Of a stretch of DNA of 64,000 bases, positions 44,961-56,600 are shown in pieces. The first letter of the stretch is position 1; each line of letters opens with the position of its first letter. The position numbers and the translations under genes were made by a program. A model generated the notes under the pieces. The model did not search any database and had not been told where the DNA came from. It saw only the letters and a program-made list of their open reading frames with translations. The stretch is from Ischnura elegans (taxonomy: Eukaryota > Arthropoda > Insecta > Odonata > Coenagrionidae): contig NC_060246.1 of the NCBI RefSeq assembly GCF_921293095.1, forward strand, positions 132,184,198-132,248,197, read 5' to 3'.

Positions 44961-45911
44961 CTCCACCCTCTCGATTAGTGATGGAGTAATCGAAAATCGA
45001 GTTTTGATAGTCAAAGATCAAGAACGAGCCCTAATATTTGAGTCTCGATCTAAACTCGATTTTTCAACTTCGATCATGACCATTACGCCTGATCTCAGCA
45101 GCGTCACTACCGGCCTATGATAAAGTCATCCGTCCCGAATAAAATACTTTTGTTTGGAAAGAAAAATAAAATTGGAAAGGCACGCCCTCGATTATCAAGA
45201 AATTATCTCAATCAGTTGATCTTTCTTAAATATTTAATGCTGTTTATGAATTCTGAGTAGATTTTCTGGATTTTTTGTTCCACCCAAATGTGTGTTTTGA
45301 GTTTTTTTCCGAGTGAATAATAAACATGTCTAGTACGTACTGTATTTTTTCCAAAAGAACCGCCGATTTTTTCGGATCTTTTTGGTTCATATTTCGTTTT
45401 TTGTCGAAAAGTCGAGATTTTTGCTTCGATTAAAAATCGATAGCTCAAATGTGTATTTTGAGTGTTTTTCGAGTAAATAGTAAATGTCTTTTACGAACTG
45501 TATTTTTTTTCTCAAAAAAGAACCGTCGGTTTTTTTCAATAACTCAATGTTTTGGTTCATATTTTGTTTTAGCTAGTTGAAAAGTTGTTTCGATTAAAAT
45601 TCGAGGTTTTCGTTTTAATTTAAAAGCTATTGCTCGAAAAAACTATTTTGACCGACATTTTTATCGTCACTACTTTCGGTGTCCCCGTCACACTACCATC
45701 TCCGTCTATATCGCAGTCCTATCTTCATGGCCAGCCCTACGCTAGGGAGACTGTAGTGATAACAAGAACAACACACGCGACGGAATCCCGAGAAAATGTC
45801 AAGAGAACTTTAAATACGTCGAGAAAGCCTTTAAAACTTTCTATCGTCATCCACGTAGCTGTTTGTCACCCCTCATTTTTCTCATATGCCCGCAATTGGT
45901 GCCTTCCCGCA
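44960..45911. other. Intergenic, with internally repeated AT-rich stretch
   Basis: 45225-45630 contains two related segments about 155 bp apart, sharing TGTGT(G/A)TTTTGAGT, TTTTCGAGTAAATA-like, TACGNACTGTATTTTTT and AAGAACCG words. It looks like a short tandem duplication of an unidentified repeat. No gene. Confidence 0.5.
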
Positions 45912-46206
45912 CAGTGGCGCAGCGAGGGGGGGTTTTGGGGGATAAAACCCCCCCTAGAGCCCAGAAAATTTTTAAAGTTTAATCCATTTTACTTAATTGG
46001 ATTGATATTACTGATAAAATTGTAAAAATAGTGAAATGATTGATGAATTATCCCTCAGAAAGCCATAAAACTCACCATTTATCTTAAAATTCCGCAATTC
46101 ATTAATCTCGCACCTATTGCTTATCCTGGTGGGTATTCCATGCCCCCACACACACCGGTATTAGTTGCAACTTAACTCACAGCCTCAATTCCTGGTTGCG
46201 CCCCTG
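45912..46206. mobile_element. hAT-type MITE, family 1, second copy
   Basis: Same family as 14494-14797: starts CAGTGGCGCAGCGAGGG, ends TGGTTGCGCCCCTG. The flanking 8-bp duplication TTCCCGCA is exact (45904-45911 and 46207-46214). The interior aligns along its whole length with small indels. Confidence 0.9.
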
Positions 46207-46214
46207 TTCCCGCA

Positions 46215-47539
46215 TACCCATGCATTTGTACGAATAAGTTGTTCCAATAATTCTTTAGCAAATGTTTCATCAACGTCAGGCTTCACTTCGTCGAAGTAAT
46301 TTACATTCATAATTATATTCTTACTTTTCCACTAAACTTAAATAGTTGCACAATATATTTCACCACTAAGCGGTATCATCGGATGCAGACATTTACATGA
46401 TGACAATTATTACCTTGAAAAAGTCACCTTGAAAATGAGCATCTTTCACCGTCAGTGTTGGGTCCTGCTGAAAATGAAAAATTTGGCGATGTTGCACGCC
46501 ACTCAGTGACGTTTTTTTGTCTTAAAATTTGAAATAACATGTTTATTGTATCATTAGATCGTATTGGTTCATCTCAACCCCTCTGCTATAGAACATACCC
46601 GTTGCATACTCCACATTCAGGCCCAATTCTTTATACCATTCTCTTGGGTATTCCCCGTGAATTTTTTTTCAAAATTTTCGTTTGCCCTTTTCAGATATGC
46701 GATATATTCTTGCAGCTATCGGGGTTTTTGACTGCATTCATTATTTTTTGTCAATAATCCTGCCTATTCATATATTTCTCGACGAAAGTTAATCTCGTCA
46801 TACTGAAACACACTTCACCGATATGTTGCTTACTTTTTCTAGCCCGTACAAACCAATAAATGCATCAAAATCGGTATTACTGTAATATCATTGACTGGGT
46901 CGTCAATAAATACATCGGCGGCAATGGATGAATTGTTTTTCTGGAGAAGAAAACGGCTAAATCGTTATTTTAACGTTGTTTAATATTTTACAATAAAATC
47001 TGTCAGCACATCTCAGAGCGATTGAAAATTTTTCGCATGATATCAGGATGTCATCATTACTAAGAAATTTGAAAGACAAAATCAGTGAAAAAAATCTTAA
47101 CCTCGTGATTCTAATGTAATGGATTTCGGGATTCCGGATTTGAGGTTTGACGCCGTAAAAGATACGATAGGGATGAAGCTCATATTTGTTTAGTAAGGTG
47201 TTAGTTTTCCACGTTCTTGTGATGAGAAATGGCCCTCATCTAATAAAAAATATGTCAGCGGATCTTTATTTTTTTCAAATTTAAGTGCCACGTACCGGGC
47301 AGATTTATTTTAAGTTTTTTTTCATATGACTTAAATGCAATATATTAAAATCAGAAAGGTTTGTCTAGTACTAAAGTATCAAAGAAATAACAAAAATACT
47401 GGAATAAATCGCCAACTCAAAAGTTGAATTCAATGTGTCACGTCTCTCGATCACAAAACATGTTATGCAAAATAGTAAGATGAAAAAGTGTCTCCTCATT
47501 CCACTTATGCGTTGACTTTATATGTCCATTTTACGGAGA
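46215..47539. other. Region downstream of gene B
   Basis: AT-rich sequence that may include distal 3' UTR of gene B. No other gene or element recognised. Confidence 0.5.
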
Positions 47540-47614
47540 TAGGCTTCAATCGACGTCGTAGTTGGACGGATCACAGTTCACTTCATCCACGGCTTCTCCC
47601 CATGTCCAACCTTT

Positions 47615-47670
47615 TCATGAAATGACTGCGTTTTTGGTGTTTGGCAGGAAGAAACAAAGTACTCCACATG
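47615..47670 (-). CDS. Gene B exon 11 and stop
   Basis: The coding part is 56 bp from acceptor GGCCTTTCAG. It encodes CGVLCFFLPNTKNAVIS and then TGA. The following bases (47540-47614) resemble the gene A 3' UTR. The nearest minus-strand AATAAA is at 47304-47309, so the B 3' UTR may be longer than that of A; this is inferred. Confidence 0.91.
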
Positions 47671-50600
47671 CTGAAAGGCCAAAAAATACTAATTAATGTG
47701 ACAATCATCATCAGATAAAAGCGTTCGTACATTCTAAAAACCATTGCATACAATAACATAAATGCAATAAAACAGACATGATCTGTTTTAAACCGGTTTT
47801 TAACGGGTCATCTTTTGCATATAATTACAGTTTTCATGATCCAGATTTATACTCAGACGAAAACGAATGAATTTTCCTCAACCGTAATTATTTACTTACC
47901 GCTTTCCATATTAGATCTTATAGAATAACCCTAGTTGCCTATGCCATTTTTTTTAATTATTTACTTATATTAATATAAATGATATTAATTTTTTAAATTA
48001 TTTCATTTAAAAAATTATTTTAGTTACATGTCTTATATTAATATCATTTTTCGTGGGTTTAAATAAATTTTGTTGAAAATTTTCGTTTCAATCCAGTCTT
48101 GATTTTCCTTTAAGACTTTCAGGAAATTAGCCTAGGTAAAATCCAAAAATTCTGCCCCTCGCTGGGTACGCCCAGGGCGCTACTGATTATTTATTTTCTT
48201 GTGATTATATCTTGCGAGTGAACCTTTTGTAAAGTGTTAAGCTTACAATCGGTTCGCTCGCACTTTATCCTCCGTACTCTTTCTATCCATAAAAAACGGT
48301 GTAAAGTATAAATAAATAGGTCTCGTACCACTTATGCGTGTATTTTTTATTCATTATCGCCATAAAGTATTATAATGCCGCAATCTCTTCTCCAAGTGGT
48401 TTAAATCATTTCCCTATTGCCTTGCATCAACCTTATAATTTTTAGTGGCCTGGCATATTTCTCTCTTCTTCAGCACTAACTCACATTTCTTTGTTTTCCT
48501 CATTCTGACGCAATAATCTCCTGTCGAGTCCGTCGCGTTCCCATTCCACCTCTTACCGGCTTCTTTTAAATCAGCCACACAAGGAGCCTGGGTGATGCTC
48601 TGCCGAAGTCGTTGTCCCCTCCACCAATTTGCTCCAGCATTCAACCTTCACCGATCGGTAACGATGCACCGTGTACCAGTAACAATCTCTTTTTTCCTTC
48701 CACTTGTTTATCAGGGAAAGCCTGAGAGCCTCTTGCAGACATATTTTTTTTGCGAAACCATACTCTATTTTATTCTATATTGAATCTTCTGGACTAAACT
48801 ATGTGACCGGGACTATCATGAATGAAGGAATACCTTATTGATTTTACGTCCCTATTTTGGTCGTGCCGTAAGTCTTTCTTGTTTTTCTTGAGACAGGTGA
48901 TATTTCTTTAAACCGAGAAGAGAAGAGTTTTTGTTTATCAACGGCTTGTAATCAGGTTACCTAACCCAGCGTTGAAACTTAATTAAAGGTAAAGTCACTA
49001 TAAAAATTGCAAATATAATTATAAAGTCATCATACAAATAAATATTGCAAATTTTTCCTCAGGAAAGCACTCTAAGATCATATCCACCTTATGCCTATAT
49101 CTCTGAAATAATTCCTATCATTCATGCATTCCATTAAATTAAAAATATTTGAGTAATTTAACCCTAAACAAAAATTTATGGATGATAAAATGAATAGTGG
49201 ATCTTGATTTTGATGAAAGCCTATTTGATCTGTATGAACGTGTTTGGTTGACCTTTGAAAAAGAGGAATACTGTGGGAATGAAATAGTTCCTGCTGGAAT
49301 TTGGTCTTTGAAGGTAAAATTAGACAGCTTGGGGAAAATTTACTATATCACGTACCAAACGAATAACGCCAGATAATGTCACAAAGAGAACGTAAAAAAA
49401 ACCATCGACAAGTATCTCAAACACCATAACGAGTGCGGCTTAACTCGCCCTAACAGATGGTAGAAAAACGATATTGAAGACCTCAATTGGCGCTAACCAT
49501 CGAGGCTATTTTGGAAGTTAAATTAATAGATACCAATTATTTAGTTTCACGCTTGTTTTCCCTCTCATAATGCCTGCTTAAATGGTCGGCTCTCAGGGGT
49601 CAGATTCTGGGTTCAGATGCGGAGACGGACGCTGCAAGACCTCTCGCCTGGCCGAGTTTCCGCATTGAAATAAGCCGAGAGGATGCCAGGAAAGCATATC
49701 CATCCTCTCATCTCCTCATTCTATCATTGCTGCACACGCTTCCTTATGTACCTATGGCTACAAAATCTAAACTTCCATCATGTAGTTCAGTTGCAGGCGA
49801 AAGAAATAAAAATTCCGCTTTTAGTTCATTTTTCCCACTAATCTGCGTTTGATGTCGAAAATAATTAAATATTGCAATATTGAAAACCATTTTAAGTGAG
49901 GTAAAATCGTGAGATTGGCTTTAGCTAATGAAAGAGCCCTTAAAGGTTTATACCCAGGTATTTTGACGGAAGGCGAGCTCAAAGCACGTCTTTAATTATT
50001 ATTGACGGATTTTCTTAAGGAATTACCCGATTCTTTTCCCATCAACAATTCTCATTACAGGCTCCAAACCTCAATTTTTCTACACCACTTGTTCATTCTT
50101 AATTAAATAAAATTTTTCTGGAATAATTTCTGAAGATCATGCTAAAACTAACCCCAAGATAAGTTAAATAACTAATAAATCTAACCCCTAGATTATATTT
50201 AAGCGACTGCTTTTCAAGCACCTATTTTGGTGAATATTTACTCTATAGATTGAAGGTGCTTCTATCAAAAATTTATATTCAATTTAAGAATTCTGATATG
50301 CTTTAGTGATATTTTGATGGGAATCTTATTGGGAAAAATAAATATTGAAATTATCAAAATATTAAATTAAAGAAAATAAAAGGTGTACGGTGTAAGTTTT
50401 TTTCGCTTTTCTACTTTTATACTTAAAATGCGATATGTTAATGATAAGTTCAACATGGATAAATGATAGAATCCAATGTATATAGATGGTGTCTCTCACC
50501 TCCAACGACTCCAGCAGAGAGGAAAACCGGAATGGCGCAGTTCACATCCAGCAGGACACCAAATATTATATTACCACAAATAGAGCCTATATAGCTGATG

Positions 50601-53600
50601 TTCATTAAAATTGTCGTTGCAAGTCCCCTGTTTCGGATAAATACTCAGCATTAATACTTAAACATGCAGTATTTTATGAGTTTACTTTAGAATGAGCAGG
50701 CATCATTCTCGGATTATTCTATTTTTATTCTAAATGTATCACAGATTATCGCTATTTACAAACTTTTTTGGAAGGTTCAGTATTATATTTTGGTCTATGT
50801 GATATGCGATTATTTGAACTAAATGGCGATGTATATTTGCAGTAGGAATTTAAAAGTGTATTAAATATTTGCATGACTTATCAGCAGATTTTTTATCCGG
50901 GTGTTACTCGATTTAATTTCAATTTGGGAAAATAATATTGGTCAGAACAAGAATATATTTTTTTACCTTAGAGTTGCCGGGAAAAGCTCAATGATCACAG
51001 ACATTAGAGTTGAAAAAGAAGCTGCATTGAAAGCTTGTAATAAGCATGATAACACTAAATTCTGCGTTGCTGATGTGACGAAATAGCTTCCTGCTCCGCA
51101 GCAAGCAGCAGACAGCATTGAGGTGACTGGAAAGAATATGTATAATGTTAGGTGCATGAGCTACCTTCTTGGAAAGATTTTTAATAGATCACATAGTCTC
51201 ACAACCCCTGAGAGAAGTTCTATTTCTATTTTTTCATCGCTACCTATCTTGTAGTGAACATTTTTTCAATTCACGGAACATGTTTCTTAAATTTCAGTAT
51301 TTTTTCAAAAAAGAGCTCACAAGGCTTAGAATTATAGAACTGGAAATGTCTTAATCTGGGCGGAAATAATAGCCTTGCTTTCTGTTTAGGCATAACGATC
51401 GTGAAAGTGATCCCTAAACATAACGAGGAATATGTGTCCTCCTTTAAAAGGCGTTATCCAATGATACAGGAAATTAGTTTTCCTTTTCTTGGGAGCAGTG
51501 GTTGGTGAGTTTTTTTTCACATTAGCCAATTTTAGTCGACTTACCAATCACTCTTTTCCTCCCAATCTTCTCCACGAATGCCCCAGTAAATATGGCGCAG
51601 ATTATACACGCCGATCCGATGGAAAATGTATTTATAAACACCTGCGGCTGAATGGTGTCGTCCAAGCATTCGATGTCGGCGTTGCTAATGTTCTCGTTCT
51701 GCCAGTCCAGCATCCACTGCGGTGTCTTCATTTCCATGGCGACCACTTCGCAAACAGACGCGGTCTGATTCGGGTGGGCGGTTTGGAACTCCTCGAACCG
51801 ATTGAAGAGCTCAGGAAACCACATCCCGAAACCAAAGTATCTGGAAAGTGAGGACACTAGCTTCAAACACTAGCCCGGATTATATTTAAGTGATTCCACA
51901 GTGAAACGAAGTAAATGTTATTTTTGCAAAACTTAAAATATACGTCTTTCTTAATTTACTCTCACCATTAACTATTGAAATTGGGTTTTTTGTCAAACAT
52001 TTTACAATATTAAAAAAAATTAAAAATTAATCGGCCTATAAAGGCTTTTCTGGGCGTCGAAAAAACGTATACTGCAACTATAGTACCTACACCTCATGCT
52101 ATTTTGTCTTAAAAAACTGATAAAAATCATGATAATGATGAAACAATATTCGCGATATAAAATTTTGGCTAATTAGCAATTTTGGAATACTTAGTCAAAA
52201 TACGTTAGTAGAAAGAAAATGGCCCAAAGTCAACTTCACATGTAGATTATTATCATTAATTTAAAAATACAAGCATTTTATCGTCACATTCTTTGAACCC
52301 TAATTTTAGCTGGATGCCATCTATAAACGAAAAATTTTCTTAACATTATTCAATGTGAGACTGCGGATTTCATCAGTCAGTATGTATGGTGTACCTGGTA
52401 TACCATATATGCATGGTGACCTAATAATCGAGGACCATAGGTGTATTGGGCTAATGTTTACATTGACCGCCAATTTCTAAACTCGGTCCACACCGTGAGT
52501 GTTGAAAATAACGTTCTCAGTTGAGGTATAGCTTCTAGTATTACATATCCATCGACGACTAGAAGCCTTTATATTTCTCACTTAATATCTTCTCGCGAAG
52601 GCCCGCCCTCTGTCCTTCGTACGGCCTTTTCCCACCCTCTTGTAATGCAGGGCTACTCACTCCGACTTACCGCGTAGGAGATCGTTGTAAATGTTATGCA
52701 AGATCTTCCGATTTAGTGGTTTTCACTCTGAGAAAGTATTGCTTGTTTCCTAAAATTGCAAAGGATATCTTGACGTGGTAATGAGCGTCTTAGAGTGAAC
52801 CAAAAAGAAATTAAAGTCGCCTCACATAAAGAAAGCGTAGAGTGGAGAAAGATTTAAGAAAAATTTTATGTGTGGGAATATTTGCGTAAATCAATTATGT
52901 GTTGTCATTTTTAAAGTCAGTTCTACTAAAGGTGCGACAGTCTCCGTATTTTTCTGACTTCCAACTTCACGTGAGCAATGTTCAACGGCAGTGGAATTAA
53001 CTTCCTTGTGCCTTGACCATTAAGTACTCGCTAAAAGTGATTCGCGTGATGGTCGACCACGAAACAACCTCATAAATACTCACTTCCATTTTAAAAGCAA
53101 GTCACTCCGCAAGACCAGAGATACGATTACAGTTTATGTATTGGTAAAAGAAAATGTTATTTGGCTTGGTGGTGGAGTTGTGAAATACAATGATCTGTGT
53201 GCGACAGATAAATCACAGTCCGAACAATCAAGGAACAACTGAGGTCGGCTAGATTGACGACCATCTAGCACTCATTGTTCCAGAAGATTCTAAAAAGGTC
53301 AATTCTTCCAACGATCTCGCTGATGTAGCCATCAGGAGTATCTGTGGTTTATTTTTAAAAAATGAAATAGATTTTATGCTGCATGAACCTGAAGACCTTC
53401 ATGTAACACTTACCTACCACGCAAAAAACATTCAAACCTTCATGTTTTAAGTCCTTCCAAGTTAAAATCAGTTCTAAACAATGCTATGAGATGCGAACTA
53501 TCATTAAAGCATTTTGTTACGCTCAGATTTTCTTCAACTCTCTTTAACAGCCAACAACGTTGCAACGCAGCATGCTGAAGCGTAAGGCTTCTTCGAAACG

Positions 53601-56600
53601 CCTCATATAATTCCACTGAAATTCATGATTTTCGAAACAATTTGTCAATTGACATATCTTTCATGACTTTGTACAAAATATAACGTATAATGCTCATCCG
53701 AAATGAATTGTATTTGCTACCAAAGGCGGATCCAGGATTTTTTCTGTGGGGTAGGGTCTGACAAGCAAACTGTTTTCTCGTATTTGGGATTGAACAGTGA
53801 ACACAATATGCAACAATTACTCTACGAAATATACTATTAAATTTAATATAAAATTTATTTATATATGAAATGTATTAATTTATTAATTTTTGTATTAAAA
53901 ATCTCGTCTACCTCTTGAGCCATGCCCCCCGCCCCCTAAATCCGCTTATCCTACCATCCATTTCCTTCCATGTTCTTCAGACCTTCCCCTTATCATGCTC
54001 CTGTCCCTAACAAAGGGCAACTTTCCCGCAGTATTTATACTTGGAGATATCACATGACTGCGTGCCAATAGAATAATGCTTTACCTTCATTATCACTCGG
54101 CAACGTCTATTTTCTCTTGATAAGTATTTACGCGCATCATCTAAATTGGTCTATAGTTCAAAATTTTCTTTGTTTAAATTAATCACGAAAAGTATTCTCA
54201 GGAAAAATCATTTTCCTTGTCCGGGATTCAAACCTGAATTTGCGAATTATCCCTTTCTTACCTAGTGCCGTTTCTGGGAGAAATCAAATTTCAATATTTT
54301 TTATTTTGAAAACTTGAAAATTTTACACTCAATGATAATTATCCTGGCAGCTAAATATTTCGTCATTAAAATTTACACTAGAAAATAATATTTAGTTTAG
54401 GTATCTCCTGGATAGAGCTGAAAGTTTAAACATTTTTGATGTCGCTTAGAAGCAACATTGGGTTATAAAGGGTTAAGGGTAAATGATTTCAGTTCCGTGG
54501 AAAAGTGCTCTTTCGGGTGATTCCGCGGAGGTAGGTAAGTGCCTATATTTCTGGCTAATCCGCTGTTATTCCTTTAACGATATTTGTTGATAGTTAAAAA
54601 ACATAATATCGCCTTCATTTTTTGCCGTAAAATTACTTTACATCATGACGTGAGCTTTTGCAGTGTGGTTTTTCACCTTCGTACTACCTATGAGGTCATT
54701 TACGGTTGAATATTTTGCTGGTTAGTACTAGAATATTTTTTTTCGAATGTGCTCTAAAATGGAAATATAAAGGTAAATAATTAATTCATCCTTCATTTGG
54801 CTGTTTTTATTGAGTATAAATACATAAATTTAGCACGAACCTATTATTCTCCTATGCCTATCTCTATTCAGGGAAAATAATTTTTCCCATGAGTAATTTT
54901 GTCACTCATATTTGTTTTTATGTGTAGATCATCATGAGAGAGTGAATAGAAGAACAATGTCTTAGTGAATTTCTTGGATTTGTGCCAGAAGCTGATATTT
55001 CCCTCAGACCTAGGACCCCCTTCTTTTCCGAAATAACGAAAAAACACACCACTTGACTCTTTACTCGCTTATCGAGCTTTTTGTACTACCTATCGGCTCA
55101 CTACGCGCACTATGTTTCCTCTCGCATGGCGTTCGGAGAATTCTCTGAGGCGATCGCGTATATCGTCTTTGGCATGAGTCTCATGCACGATCAATCGTCA
55201 TTCATCAAGATCCTCAACCGCTGGATCGTCATTGCGAAAGAGTATTCGCCTTCCGTCCCCCGCAGCGAGTGCCCAAGATGACACCCTCAGGACGTCTTCA
55301 TCGAAAGGCCTTGAAGCATATTTCTTTGCTGTTGTAAACAAACCTAGACCCACTCATCAGGACGCGGTTTATTCCATAGCATCTCTTACAGCCGAGCGCA
55401 TAACGTTGTCCAAGGGATATCCCGCCTGTAGCAGGTCTTTTACGTCGCCATGGGATTTAAAAGCGCTGCATTTTTAGTCGTCGTTTAGGAGTTCACCCAG
55501 ATTTTGACTGGCAGCTTTTTTTCGGCAGAAATGGATAATATAGTGCCATTTTTACCGTCGAGGTAACCTTGAAGCAGCCCTAAACTGGCGCGCTTGAATA
55601 TACATTATCTAAACAAATCATTTCACGAAATTAGTTGTCTTAACATGATATGCTCGCGATAATTATTCACACATTTATCTTGGTATTTTACCCTATTATT
55701 TTAATAAAATATTGTTGATTACGTTTCTCTTTGCCAGGTATAGCAGACGGGGAAGGTTTCCACAGTGCTTGAGAAGGGATTCTGTTTAGCATTGGATGCA
55801 TAGAATTGTGCATAATATTTAAGAGGCTTTTAAAATTTAATCGAGATATTAAATTTTAATTTTTTTGGTTGGTTTATTTTCAGCAATAAGGACGAAAATA
55901 TAAGCTGCAAGATGTCATACTTGCGTAAGCTTTCCTTATGATATGCTTGCGTTGGGAAAAACAGGTCTTGTAAACTTGAAGGGAATAATGTTATGATAAA
56001 TTAACTTACGAATGAGTAATGCTGCATGAATACTTATCTTTAATGAGCAAATTTGTGATTACTGCTGGCTCACCCGAGCTGAAGAGAGAAGAGGCCGAGT
56101 AGGCCTATCATTGTATTTTTTAGAAGAGGAGGCCGGAACAGATCAGCCATTTGGTTCAACATTGCCATTATCCTTGACATTACGCTCTCCGTCTTCTGCT
56201 CAACATTTTCTGCATTCCAGCCACCGTCGCTCTCAAATGAACTATCCATCTCCAGCCGCTTAACCTGAAAATTGCCGGAAATAAATTTTAATTTGTGAAG
56301 AATTCAGGCATAACTGCGGTGGTAATTGTAGAGAAAGATGTGAATGAAAAATTGTATATAATATTGGGAATATAATTACGATAATCTGCCAGTGAGTGAG
56401 GAGAAGACAAATGAAATATATTATATTTCTGTCAAAATGGGAAATAATTATTCTACCTGGAGATGTTGTTGGAGTAAGGAATGGAAGCATGACATGTAGC
56501 TGTTAAACTTCTTTTGAAAGGTTAAAAATCTACCAACTTTTCCGGCAGTCTTGATATATTTATTCGCTTTTAAGTACCTACAGAAAATGAGGGGAGTAAA

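Larger units (their letters stand above)
51841..56073 (-). other. Gene B intron 7
   Basis: 4233 bp against 2013 bp in A. Holds a degraded MITE (53721-53952), a SINE head (54195-54260) and a GC-richer coding-like relic (55080-55485). The remainder is AT-rich and featureless to me. Confidence 0.6.

Noticed and set aside
51489-51851. 120-aa plus-strand frame
   Set aside because: Antisense shadow of exon 8 of gene B. A similar shadow exists at 6802-7212 over exon 8 of gene A; both follow from codon usage of the real exon.
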